Assembly: GCA_030374765.1 (NCBI GenBank) | Contig: JARGXX010000016.1 | Coordinates: 1,364,001 to 1,428,000, forward strand | DNA: 64,000 nucleotides | Source of the DNA: Agarophyton chilense | Lineage: Eukaryota; Rhodophyta; Florideophyceae; Gracilariales; Gracilariaceae | Direction of reading: 5' to 3' | Part shown: positions 1-11,329 of the stretch, piece by piece | Layout of the letters: each line of letters begins with the position of its first letter | Numbering within the stretch: position 1 is the stretch's first letter | Notes under the pieces: generated by a model | What the model saw: the letters and a program-made list of their open reading frames with translations, nothing else | Told to the model about the DNA's origin: nothing | Database searches by the model: none | Translations under genes and position numbers: made by a program

Positions 1-784
1 GAGTGCTCAAAAGAGTTTAAGTGGTTGAATGTATCCCTTAAATCCTTTTATCGCTTTTCCAATGTCCTCGGCATTTAATTTGCCCGTCGACGAGGCAAGC
101 GTGAGGCTTGACGATAGTCACCTCTTCGTCTCTTACGATGTGCAGAGTTATAGCGAAAGGATTTCCTAACGGTTCGACGGCTCTGCGAAGAACGTCCCAA
201 AACCGGGCTGGATTATATGTAAATGAATCTCTGCTTTTACAAAATTCCTTCCTTTTACTTTTTTGTTACCCAAAACCGCTAAAAGAATACGGCTTCATGT
301 TGACAGATTCGTTGCCAACACATTTTCCTATCGCAATGTGCAGAATGCCATAATGCGGCGGTTTTTGGTTAGCAGCAATATGGTTACATCCAATAACTTT
401 AGCAGCTATAAGTTTCCCAGTCTCAGGAACCCATACAACAGCAACAGCGGTCCCATCCCGAGCTCTGGATTTTTGTTTCTGAAAAGATCCTATGCCAGGC
501 CGTAACCCACTATTTTCCGACATACGTCAAAATGTCGGTTAGGGCGCGATGCTGTCTATCATTGAATGCTTTGACTTTCTAATACCGATTTTTCATCGAG
601 TTCGAGGAGAAAAAATTCCAACGGTGATTTTGCGTGAGCAACAACACCTGCTTTTAAGTACTGATTCCTGTGAAATAATCAGATACAACACCTTGTGAAC
701 AATTAATCGACTTCGCTTGCGTTTGGACATCGACAGCGAGCCACTGGTTGCTTTGCCAATCACTCCACAAAACGACCAAGGTTC
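1..784. other. No supportable gene
   Basis: Only short overlapping open frames on both strands, none with a recognisable domain. It lies just downstream, in minus-strand sense, of the RNase H-like fragment at 785-1469 and may be the decayed 3' part of the same element, but no integrase, recombinase or LTR motif is visible. Confidence 0.3.
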
Positions 785-1469
785 TTACAGTGCCCCTGCA
801 GCGTCGCTGCTTTCACACTTTGATGAGGTAGGTGAAAAAGCCCATGATAGTTCATCGGAAGGATTATGCCAGGTAGGGATATAAAAATAATCCATTATTA
901 GATCACAGACAAGGAATAAGGCAGCAATGCGTCTGAAACCCCGATTAAAGATTCGCTTACTGTTACGTCTCTTGAGCAAAGGTTCGAGAAGCGATTGATT
1001 ATCAACAAACATAGTTACCCCGATTCGATAATCATTCCGATTTCTAAGAAGCCGACGCATTCCAAGAATGACAAACTCGCCTTTAAAAATATGTTTCCGC
1101 TTATTTTTTGTTCCAACTATGTGGTATTGCAAATGTTCAATTCCGTTCTCCGATCCAATAAATCCGATTTGGTACCTCGTAGATATACAATGGATTCTTG
1201 CACTTGATATAAACTACTTCTTCAACAATTAAGCTTGCGTCTGTAAATAGAGCGGTTTTGTTGAACGGTGTTTCCATGTTTATCCGGATCAATGGTGCGG
1301 GTTTCATAAAAAAATACAGCTTATTCCGGGTAACCACATCGCCGATAGAATTATTTCTTGTAGAGGACGTAGGGCTATTTACCCTTTCAAAGAAAGAAAA
1401 GAACGTCCTCCGTAATACCATAAACCACACCCTTTGCACACTACGCTTCGTACTTCTTGAACCATTCAT
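785..1469 (-). mobile_element. Retroelement fossil, RNase H-like fragment
   Basis: Two adjoining minus-strand frames read like the RNase H domain of a retroelement pol protein. The first contains FTDAS followed by a short strand. The second contains a leucine-rich stretch, FVDNQSLLEPL, an RRIAAL helix and YIPTWHNPSDELSWAF, which matches the family pattern D-N near the middle and NP-(A/S)-D-x-(P/L)-S near the end. That order is known from Ty3/gypsy-like and DIRS-like polyproteins. No reverse transcriptase, integrase, recombinase or LTR could be linked to it, so the family is unresolved. The element is broken and old. The domain call is moderately sure and the clade call is not. Confidence 0.5.
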
Positions 1470-4400
1470 AACTTTTTTTCATCAGATATTGTGTGATTCT
1501 TATAAAGTTTTTCACCTCCTCTCACTGCGTAATCAGTATGTTGTTACCCCGTCTTCAATACCCGAACTTCTATACTCCTTTTCTCTACAGTCCATGATAC
1601 TTTTGGTGCCTTCGAAGGAAAAGAACTGCACTCAGACAACGTTTTCACGGCCGTAAGGTTTCATTTTGAAATCTATTTGCATGTTCCAAACGAAAAACGT
1701 CAATGTAGGCTCTGAAATTTGTAGTCGCCAACGGATATTGAATCCACCACGCAGTCATCCATCGAAAGCTTAACACGAGCAAGTATTCTTAGATGAATTT
1801 TCCGAGTCCAAAATACAGATTTTGATCACCCCAAGGTCATTGAAATCATATCGGGGAATAACTTTTTCCGTTTCAGTTCGATTGGTGGCAAAAAATACGT
1901 ATGCATGCATCTCGGCAGTATCACTCGGTGATTTTGGTTTATCCATTTCTGTTTTTCCAACGTAAAGCATTTGTCTTTCCGGGATCTATAATTTCGATAG
2001 ATGTCCTGGACAGGCGAGCTCTATTTATGCTTTGTCAATAAACTGAAGGTTGGCGTTCAGAACGTAGATTATGTGTCTTTGTTTTCCCTCTTTTTTAGGG
2101 ACTGTAAAAATAAGATCAAACCTTTCCGTCTACTTTATTTCAGGTCTGCTGGCCCACCTTCAACTAACTTCATAATCCATGCACCATAGTCTTCTGCCTA
2201 CGCTCCACAAAAAGACTTCTTAGTTTTCTTAACCTCTTTTTCATGACGAATTATAGATTTTGTAGTGCAGAGATGCTGGATATCCCATTTCATTAATGAA
2301 ATAATATCAGCAGAGGCGGTCGGACCATTTTCTGGGGATGATATTCGATCCAGATTCAGCCCGATTCATCGATGTTAGTCACTGTTTTCGAACGTAGAGT
2401 CAACCTCTTCTACAAAATCCTCCGCAACAAAATGTTTCCGGCAAATTGAGACCTCTCTGATGCCTAGCAAGGAATTACTCTCCAGAACTTGGACAGTATT
2501 TCTCTCTTGTACCGTTGGAAAGGGGTAATCATGCCCCGCATATAAGCAGTGAAGCCCACTTCGAGGCTCAAGTATGCTTTGATTGCTCTTCTTGGGTCTC
2601 CACTTTTGTCGATGTCATGCGCTTCCTTTTTTTATATTTACATCCTTCATTTTTGGACGCATCTGCAAGAGAAAGGATGTCTCGCCTGTCTATTTAATTA
2701 AGAGACATTGTTGTTGTTATTGTTGTTGTTTTTTGTTACTTAATTTTAGTTCATGTCTCCTTCCTTTTGCAAGGAAGACTTATCCTTCTTAGAATCCTTT
2801 CGAATTTTCGCCGAGTTGTGAAGCTTACGCTTCATACAATCACTTATCAAATCGTCGTTCTTTTATTCTAGTTCCCTGTTCGACTTCCAGTTGCCAGTGT
2901 TATAAATCATTGCCAGCGCCGCCAATCTTAGAATCGTCAACTTCATCGCTAACCCGTTTCTTGGTGCGCATAACTCCCAACGATCTGATAACGCACTCAC
3001 TGACTGGAACCAACGTTGCAGTTTCCAGGCTGTTCCGAATGACCGGCAAGTAATAGGCTTCAACTCACGCAAGCATTGTCAGATAGTTCGTCAAAGCTAT
3101 GCGAAGCATGTTTTCTCCTTCAAGACAACAAAAGAAATATATTTTTCAGGAAACAATTTGCTAGCTATAGAAACCCAGGACTTATTATTCTTCTTTTACC
3201 ACTTCCGAAACACAAGCCTTACTTGCTGATCTCGAATTCCTTTTGCCGTTGAAATCGGACTCAGAGCCAGAATCGTTTCCTGAATCTACAACAACCCGGA
3301 CCATCGCACTTGTGACACCAACAAGGAAATATCCACACTTTGATTTGTCTTTGAGCTTTTCCGAGACTCCTTCCACTTTTAATGTCATCGGTCATGTGCT
3401 TCCGCGCCTTTTCAAAACCCTTAATGAGAGAAATAATTCTCTGTTTTACACAGGGGCGGCCAGTAGTTTCTTTCTCTGTGTCACCATCTCGGGCGGACTC
3501 GGACTCGTATTAAATCGAGGATTCAATCTCTTTGCCCCCCCGGTGTGCGTTTAGAACACCCTCGAGTTTTGTCGTCCGAAGCAGTTCCGCCTCTAGTACT
3601 CACTACTCCCTTGAAAGATCCCTCTTTCGACGCACTCCTTCCGATAAAAATTGGGTATGTTTTATCTTCAATGCAACGGAACAAGGTATCCAAGTCACCC
3701 CCTTTTGGGATCTCTGATATCTCATCCCTAATAAGACGACGAAAAGTATTTTTACTATGCCACGTTTCTCAAAAATAAACTGAAAGCTTATCCGGAGAAG
3801 CTTTGCCTATCATTTAAAGGCATATTCACCCAATCCATCGATTTTGTGCACGAGAGCCTTGAAATTCTAATACTTATTTGTAGCAGGCCCATCACCTCTG
3901 AAAACAATCAACCTATTCCCTCCCCGTAACTAATTTAATTCGTAGTGCACGTTTGCGCTTTAAAAAGGGCTACTCTTGGCTGAGAATCCGACCTAAATAG
4001 GTCCAGGGCCTCATATCCTCTAGGTACCTGTGATTCGTGCCTCTCCAACACTACCCACAGTTACTGGACAGCTCTCGGTGCTTTAAACACCCCTGCACTG
4101 CTTTATTACGCAGGCCGCACAGTACAGAGATTTGATCAGTAGTTCTTCAGAAAACACTTTCAGAATCCAACACCAATACAAAAAAAGACAGTCAATTACG
4201 ATATATAACTTCAAAAAACCTTATAAAACTTGATTAAGAGACACTTAAGAATCCGGACCAAATACAAACTTCAAGCGAGCTCTTGGATTTTAGTGACGAC
4301 AAACTTGCGCACTTTGTGAAACCCCCTGATCACCCGAAGAAGAAAAGATCTTACGCAATTTCGTTTCCGGACTTTAACCCAAGCAATGCCAGTAAATTCC

Positions 4401-4801
4401 AATGGGCAATAACTCATATGGGAATTCACTTAAACTCTGCATTTCGTCAAATCAAAAATCAAAAAACATTTTCCTTTGCAAACCGCAACTCACGCCCATG
4501 TAATATAGCTAATTTAGTTTTTCAGATATTTGAAACAAGTCTAAAGATTTTTGAAAAATACACCAACATAATGTGTATTACTGGCCTATAATGGCCTTAT
4601 CACTTTCCCCTCCAAGAGGGATTCCTCCCTGATTTACTTTGTTACCCATTTCCTGCTTTCTAGTTAACAAGACGAGGAGGTGGAGTAAAGTTTAAGTCTA
4701 CCAAACTCAGAGGCGTAAATTTTTCGTCAAGTCTCTGTGAATAATAATCCGTACGCAGGCTCTGTGTTATAACATTTCCATTCCTGGGATTGCACTTCGT
4801 G
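1470..4801. other. Intergenic or decayed sequence, no clear gene
   Basis: No frame longer than about 130 codons and none with a recognisable domain. A TTG-type microsatellite lies near 2708-2732. A 102-codon plus frame at 4283-4591 (lysine- and phenylalanine-rich, starting MDFSDDKLAHF) is the only compact candidate and has no recognised family. Confidence 0.3.
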
Positions 4802-4807
4802 TACGGT

Positions 4808-5280
4808 TGTGATACCTCGTAGAGTGTGCAAGCAGCGGGGCGGTACAAAACGCAAGAATTCAGGCCGATCAGGTTGTAAACCTGATACTCAGATTGAAGT
4901 GAGAGGGGTTCAAGAAGGTTATGGATAAGGACAGAGAGGCTAGTTTGGTGGCGATGTCTTCCTGCCGGGTGATGGTCTCCCTCCCAAAAAACGCTGCCTT
5001 TATTTTTTGAAGTAGCCCCAAAAAATAAAGAGCAGCTCACCACTAGCAGATCAGCAAGAGGTGCGCATCTCCCACACAGAGTCACTCTACGCAAGACACG
5101 TTACACATGTGTCCATCTACTCAATCAGGTCGATCTTAGTTTGCCACGAACAATCGGAACTCATCCACCACACTTCTCGCGTGGAACGTAAACCATAGAT
5201 CTTGTACAGTAAGCCCCTGACGCAATTACACATGCCGTCAGCTCGAGCATCCTAGAACCAGCCTAGGAAGATGTGCGCTA
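4808..5280 (-). repeat. LTR of element A (3' LTR in element sense)
   Basis: Direct repeat of 7320-7799. Shared landmarks include ggtgatgatctccctccc-type and catgccgtca blocks at equivalent positions. It is preceded by the left copy of the tacggt target duplication. On the plus strand it begins TGTGATACC. Confidence 0.8.
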
Positions 5281-5932
5281 GAGTGCCCCTTGATCTTATA
5301 TGTTCGGGACACAGATGAGGTTCTTGACCATAACGCTTGCGCTTTCCGTTTCAGAACACCCTTCTGAGCAGACTGAAGGTATTCACGCAAAATTTTAGGG
5401 AGGTCTTCATAGACCTGCTGTAAGGGTTCCTAGGTTTTTTCGACCTTATTAAGAAGTCATCCCACTCAATCAGAATATCAAGCTGACCACTGTTCTCTCG
5501 AATATCATACAGCTGGAGTGCATCCTAATATAAAGCCTCCGTACGGTCAGCAACCCGAACTGATTCTGGTGCGGCCTCTTGTCTATCAAATTCTGTGCGC
5601 TAGAGTAGTAGTCGGCGAGCATGCACCGTCTCTCGTCTGCCATCAACGAAATTCTCCGTCTCGAAGAAAAGTGGCGATCTGACTGCAGAGACTCGGCGCG
5701 TTCCAGTACAAAGGAATTTCAACTTATGTCCTTTTTTGTGAGCGCGTCGCACCAACACGAAACCACCAATCTGGAAATGAACAGGTTAAATTCTCTTCTT
5801 TCAGTTGTGCGCATCGACCTTTCGCTTCCTTGAATGAACTGATGGGACCTGGATTTGCTTGTGCATCTCCTCCGGGGCTGTTTGTGTCGCATCAATATTT
5901 ACGACCTGAAACAACCTGATCTCGTCTTCGGA

Positions 5933-6235
5933 TCAGGCTTCTTTGTACTTCGACAAAGGCATCGCTCGCATCAACAGATGGGTCGGAACGTGCCCCGTCA
6001 ACACTTCCATTGATGTCCTGTAGACTCCTGGCTTATCCGCAGCTCGAAAACCTAGTCTGTTCATGCGTGCGTTGTTCAAGACACCTTGAACACATTCAGT
6101 CACTTCTGACCAGTCACCCAGTGCAAGCTTCCACTCACTACACAGTGCTCTTGCAGCTCGTACTACCTCCCTGCAAACTCGTTCCACGGTTCCATTGGCC
6201 CACGGAAAGTAAGAGGTGGTAAAGCCACGAAGCAC
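5933..6235 (-). pseudogene. Integrase fragment of element A
   Basis: A 100-codon minus frame reads as the C-terminal half of a Ty3/gypsy integrase core. It has the YFPWANGTVERV motif, equivalent to the PQ(A/T)NG-x-(V/A)-E block that holds the last catalytic glutamate, followed by an arginine-rich helix and a VLTGHVP motif. Further along the minus strand (about 5880-5570) is sequence like the GDFVLVRRA...L-x-W-x-GPRRV module that ends such integrases. This family style is common in oomycete and algal gypsy elements. It is a fossil. Confidence 0.75.
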
Positions 6236-6859
6236 CGGAGATCCTCAGATTGTTCTTTTCCATTCTGATCCGTCAAATTCTTGACATCTCCTTCCGTCCT
6301 CCTTCCTCCTTCCTCGCTCTCCTGGCGGGACGGGAGTCTGCAAATAGCTTCCGAGCTTCCTCATCACTAGTCATCTTACAGTCAGCAACATAGTGCTTTT
6401 CATTACATTTCGGGTTCAGACAATAAGGTTTCTAGCGCTTTTTCGACTCGATTGCAGAAGAGGCAGTAGGCAGTTCCCTGTCCTTCAACTTGTCGGTGCG
6501 ATCTGGATGTGTGTTCTTCTTGGTCCCTCAGGACCTTCCACTTTTTTCTTTCGACCGCGACCTGATTCCTTCGACATCGGCCTCAGTTCCTCATCTGAGT
6601 TCTAATTGTTGTCCTCGAATGCACATGAATCATCCAGTCAGTCAAGAAAATTCGCCTCGGCGGCAGCCCGTTGCACGAATGCTTGATAGCCTTCCTTCAG
6701 CTTCTCCATGTTCAACCTGATTCTTAAACTCATTCTCTTCCGAAGTTGCAGGTGACTCATACGCTGAAATACATGACTAATAGAAAGCTTGGGGTGATTT
6801 CCAACGAATTTTGAATAACCCCAACCCTCAGGCTTCTGGCTGAACTGAAGTTCAAGATT

Positions 6860-7261
6860 TCATACTTGTATCTCCAAACTCTTTAAATACTTATCCATCC
6901 AGACGCTCTGCATAATCTTTTGGACCTGAGCTAGGTGGTGATCTTCAGAGTTAGTACGTGCATTTTCCTCGACACAAGTCTTCAAATGATCGTCGGTAAT
7001 TAGGTCGACGTTGCCAACAGGAAACCACTCGACTAAGACGAACATCTCCAGTACCAACCTGTCGATCGAGCTGATGTGCTTTGTCTTCGGTATGTGGATC
7101 TTTTGCTTAGTTCCTTTTTCATGAATAAGACGTTGATAATTTTCCTTTTTCCGCTCAAACTCAACGAAGTTTTCCGTTGAAGTTCTATTTGGGCGTGGTG
7201 CCTTCAATGTCTGGACAATCTTCTGTCGGACGATATTACCTAGTGTACTCTTTGGCAGCAT
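6860..7261 (-). pseudogene. Gag-like N-terminal region of element A
   Basis: A 133-codon minus frame begins 59 bp inside the 5' LTR (7320-7799 in element sense), the normal place for gag. It is charged and helix-rich, with no signal peptide or enzyme motif. A knuckle-like C/C/H/C cluster lies about 450 bp further downstream in another frame. The gag assignment rests on position and on the knuckle, not on sequence recognition. It is a fossil. Confidence 0.5.
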
Positions 7262-7319
7262 CTTGAAAATGATGATAACAAACCACTCAACACCGAACGG
7301 ACTCCCGTAAAGTAGTTAC

Positions 7320-7799
7320 TGTGACACCTTGTAGGGTGTGTGCGAGCAGCGGAGCGGGGCGGTACAAAAAACAAGAATTCAGGCCGATAAGGTCGTAAAC
7401 CTGATAGGCAGAATAGAGTAAGAGGGAGTCAACGAGGTTATGCATAGGGACAGAGAGGCTAGTTTCGTGCCAATGTCGTTTTGCCGGGTGATGATCTCCC
7501 TCCCAAAAAACGCTGCCTTTATTTTTTGAAGTAGCCCCAAAATCTAAACAGCAGCTCACCATTTGCAGATCAGCCAGAGGTGCGCATCTCCCGCGCAGAG
7601 TCGCTCTACGCAAGACACTTTACACATGTGCCCACCTAGCCAGTCAGGTCGATCATAGTTCGCCACGAACAATCAAAACTCATCCACCACACTTCTCGCG
7701 TGAAAGGTAAAGCATACATTTCGTACAGTAAGCCCCTGACGCAATTTCACATGCCGTCAGGTCGAGCATCCTAGAACCAGCTTAGGAAGCTGTGCGCTA
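7320..7799 (-). repeat. LTR of element A (5' LTR in element sense)
   Basis: Direct repeat of 4808-5280, beginning TGTGACACC on the plus strand and followed by the right copy of the tacggt duplication (7800-7805). Confidence 0.8.
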
Positions 7800-7805
7800 T
7801 ACGGT

Positions 7806-8590
7806 GCTTGGAACTTCTATGGTATTGAAGTCATTTGCGGAAAAATGGAGATAAGGTTTTGCGGTTAGCAAAGCATATAAGAAAGCTAGATGGACTTCTT
7901 TCTTGTTCAAGATTTTCTCAGTGTATGTCGTGGATCATTTAATATTAAAAAATTGCCTGTCCATTAGGTCTAGATACAATTTCAAGGAAGCATTTAAAGT
8001 TCTGCGAGAGTGGGCTACACTAAATCGAAAAGAAGGCATTATGCTTGACAGATTGATCGTTACGCCGATGTACTAACCCTTTTAAGAGCAAAATCGAAAT
8101 GCTCTTGAACGTTTTTCGGGCTGTATCCATTAGGCAAAGTTCGCAACTACGATCGTTCTGATTCTTGGTCCCAACGAAAAACTCATCCAAAGCAACAGCA
8201 TGATATAGGGGAGAAATCACATATACTTATGCTTGTATATGCTGACACCAATATAGACTGAAAGCTATTGTTTTAGTTCTTGTTGAGCTTGGAAACGTAC
8301 TTAATCTCCATCTTTTAAACTGAAAGCTTATCATTTCAAGTGAAATCCAAAACGGTGTACTGCGTCTTTCTGAAATCGTATTCCTACAGGGCGGAGCTAC
8401 AAAAAAGATGGCTTGAAAACAAATTGGTGGAACTAATGTACCAAAGGGGGTAATTTAGTATCCTAACGGTGCCTACCTTACTCTAAGGGAGAAGCGTCAC
8501 TCTAGCCAAGTAAATAACAATGGCGAGGCGCTGGGATCTCCCTGGCACATTAATGATAATCTATTACACTAATTAAAAAAAATTAATAAT
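7806..8590. other. No gene seen between elements A and B
   Basis: About 0.8 kb of AT-rich sequence with a single 66-codon minus frame (8020-8220) and no recognised domain. It may contain the eroded 3' part of element B, but no RNase H or integrase motif is visible. Confidence 0.3.
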
Positions 8591-10041
8591 CTAAATGAGT
8601 CCAGCTGAGCTCGGCCAGTCCACGTGGCGTCTGTAGGTTCCCTCAAGTCCCTGCGGCTTACAAAGCTCAACCGTTTTCGTTGCTCCTTCAAAATTTCTCA
8701 CAAACCTTCGATAGAAGTTTGAATGTCCCAGAAATCTTTGAACATCTTTGACGGATGAATGAGTTGGCTTTCCCAGTACAGCGTGTACCAACATTTGTAT
8801 TGTGTGAATTCTGTTTGAATTCTGTTTGAATTAATCTTGTACCAAAGATATTCGACCTCTTCAGCTCCAAAATTTGACTTGTTCGGTCCGATGGAAAGCT
8901 AACGCTCTTTCAAAACTTGAATTACTTTCCACAAATTCAACCAATACTCTTGTTCGGATTTGCTGTAGATCAAAATTTCATCCTAATACAGCACCATGCA
9001 CTCTTCATGCAACTCCCTCAACATGTTTGCAAGTAAGCGCGAGAAAGCGGCAAGGGCATTTGTGTGTCCAAAACAAAGTACTCGCCATTCGAATGACCCA
9101 TATCTCGTACGGATAGCCGTTTTGTGACAATCGTCGTCATCTTTAACTCTTATATGATGATATCCCGAACTAAGATCAATTTCCGAAAACGCTTTTGCGC
9201 CAGAATCTTGACCTATGGACTCATTGATAAGCGGAATGGGGCTTGCATCTGGTATTGTGGTTCTGTTTAAGGCCCAATAGTCACACACCATTCGCAAGTC
9301 ACCGCTCTTCATTTTGATGAAGAAAACTGGGTCCGCAAACGGAGATGATGAAGGAGGTAGTAATCCTTTCTCCAAACAATTCTGCAGCTGACGTTTCAAT
9401 TCTTTCTACTCTTTACGTGAGAGTCTGATGACCGGGCTGACGGGAGGCTTTGCACCGGAAATGAGGTTGATTTCGAATTCCTTACCACGTGACGGTGGTA
9501 ACTCATCTGGTAGCTCTTCTTTGAAGATGTTGCTAAACTCTTTCCACATATCTCTATACTCCGGATCACACTTTGTGTTTCCCACGTCTTTTTTATTCTC
9601 TGAACTGAGTTGAACGGAGTAGAATTCACAGTTCCCTTTTTTGACCTCCTTGGCTATTCGTCTCAACGAAATATTTTTAAACTGTATCTTTTTGTCCCCG
9701 TCACTTCTTGCAATTCTTGGCCGCACTCGAACTACTGACCCATTTTGTCTACCAATTGTCAATGGTATAGTCTCCCCATGAATATTTGGGATATGGTTTT
9801 CTAACAACTTCCGACCTGAAATCAAAAGTTGAGATGAATATTTATCACTCACATGAGTGAGATAGATTTCTTCTTCACTAATATTTCCATTGATATTCAA
9901 CATGCCAGTTGTTTTACCTTGAACTTCTGTCGTGGAGGAATCACCAAGTTGTACCTCCAGACCTTGCACATCTGCGAGTTTCAGTCCAAGCCTCCTGGCC
10001 TCCTCTGTAGACAAAAAAGTTATGAGATGCGACGGATTCAA
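8591..10041 (-). pseudogene. Protease-linker and reverse transcriptase of element B
   Basis: Minus frames show the protease-like domain's C-terminal part (LLISGRKLL), then a linker ending in the ELPPSRG...INL..GA.PP motif that marks entry to gypsy RT. After that come SSPFADPVFFIK, RMVCDYWALN, SEIDLSSGYHHIRV and FEWRVLCFGHTNALAAF. These are RT fingers and palm motifs, including the first catalytic aspartate (IDLSSGYH). Further downstream is RFLGHSNFYRRFV, the RT connection motif. It is a fossil. Confidence 0.8.
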
Positions 10042-10084
10042 TCACTGTGCGAATCGGGTAACCATTAAACTTTCCATCGTACAA

Positions 10085-11320
10085 TCAATTTTCATCATCA
10101 GCAAAGCCAATTACAAATAAGTACGGCGTATCAATTTCGTCTATGCCCATAAAGGCCGCCTCTCTGTGCCGCACAGTAAGTTTTTTTGAAGACTGTGAGC
10201 TCTGTGCACCATTTTCCTTACAAGGATGCTCGGAATGGCTCCATCCTTTTTCCCCGCACTTGAAACATCTATCATGTTGCATGTAAGGGCCATGTTTCCC
10301 TCGCTTCGCCTTACCCCAAGACACTGAATTATTGCCCTTACCTGCTTTATTGTCTACACTCTGTTTTGCAGTATCGTTCTGCTGGTTGTCGTTCTTGGAA
10401 ATGTTTTTCTTTTTTCCATTGTACTTTCCAGAGTTGTTTTATTCCTTTTGGTTTTCACCAGCTATCCGGAGAAACAATTCCACAGTCCTATCGTAGTCGT
10501 AGGTTGGTTGCATCGACAGCGAACCCGAATGGTTCAAAGGCTGAAACGTTCGAAATTTCTCTGCAAGTTTTCCTTTTAATACTCTTGGCAAACTGTTAAA
10601 AATGTAGATGTATGCTTCATTTTCTGCAGTGCTACAAATAGAAACTAAATCTTTAAACCTAGTAATATGATCATCGAGGCCCTCGGAATCCTTCGTTCCA
10701 AAGTCCATCAACTTGACTCAAGCCGCCTCCTTTTCGTTGGCCGGTACAAATTCAACCACCACAGTTTCTGTTGTTTTTCTTAGGACTTCGGCTTCCGATT
10801 CTCCTTCTCGAGACGCATAATCCAAGAAGCTGCTCTGTCCCGTAAATAGCATTCTGCAAGGTCCAGCAAATGACCTTCTGAGTATTTACAGAGTTTCCCA
10901 TACTTCTGAATCGAATAGAAGAAGCTCTTTATCTTCTCCGAGTTCCTGTCTTCTGTTTTGCATGCAAACATCGTAATTGAAGGGGCCTTGATGGCTTTTC
11001 TACGAACTGCAAATATTTGCTTCTGCGTGTTAACATCGTCTGTACCATCTGAACGAACTTACAACTTTTTGATCAACTCTGTCTGGGCCTTCATGATATT
11101 CTTCAAACTTTGCACTTCTTCTTGCAGAGCATTCAGCATTATCTGTCCTTCCCCAAATTTTGTGCTCCCTGATTCCGTATTTATAGTGATGCGAGACATA
11201 TTCCTTGCGTACTGAATCATCCTTGTAGAATAGAATTTTCTTAGATGCTACCAATTGTAACAGAGTAGCTCTAGTTCTCTGTCTTTTTTCAACAACAATA
11301 TCTTTTACAATATCAGACAA
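10085..11320 (-). pseudogene. Gag region of element B with CCHC-like knuckle
   Basis: Several minus frames resemble the gag of element D: a segment with KIKSFFYSIQKYGKLC and DRAASWIMRL, then a helix-rich block, then a knuckle with CFKCGEKGW...H...C near 10205-10265. The knuckle spacing (C-x2-C-x6-H-x4-C) is looser than the usual C-x2-C-x4-H-x4-C, and element D shares the same C-x-x-C-G-x-K-G-W core. It is a fossil. Confidence 0.7.
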
Positions 11321-11329
11321 GGAGACTCG

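Larger units (their letters stand above)
4808..7799 (-). mobile_element. Ty3/gypsy LTR retroelement A, reduced and old
   Basis: Two direct repeats of about 475 bp (4808-5280 and 7320-7799) bound about 2.0 kb of internal sequence. A 6 bp direct repeat, tacggt, flanks the pair (4802-4807 and 7800-7805), as expected of a target-site duplication. Minus-strand frames show a gag-like start about 60 bp inside the right LTR, a cysteine-histidine knuckle near 6350-6420 (order C, C, H, C) and the C-terminal half of an integrase core, followed by a chromodomain-like tail. Protease, RT and RNase H are not recognisable, so the internal region is far shorter than the usual 4-6 kb. The LTRs differ at many positions (roughly 10-15% by eye), so it is an old copy. 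It is broken many times. Confidence 0.8.
8591..11320 (-). mobile_element. Ty3/gypsy retroelement B, partial and old
   Basis: Minus-strand frames run in the order gag, zinc knuckle, protease-linker, reverse transcriptase, in the same family as element D at 45-50 kb. Shared landmarks include a gag segment ending DRAASW, a C-F-K-C knuckle, a KKGNCE block upstream of RT, and an RT opening EKGLL-P-SSSPF. Coding similarity stops soon after the RT palm, and RNase H and integrase are not seen. No flanking direct repeats were found. It is broken by many changes and clearly older than element D. A short TATA-like tgtatataag lies upstream of gag (near 11370, minus strand), consistent with a lost 5' LTR. 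Confidence 0.8.
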
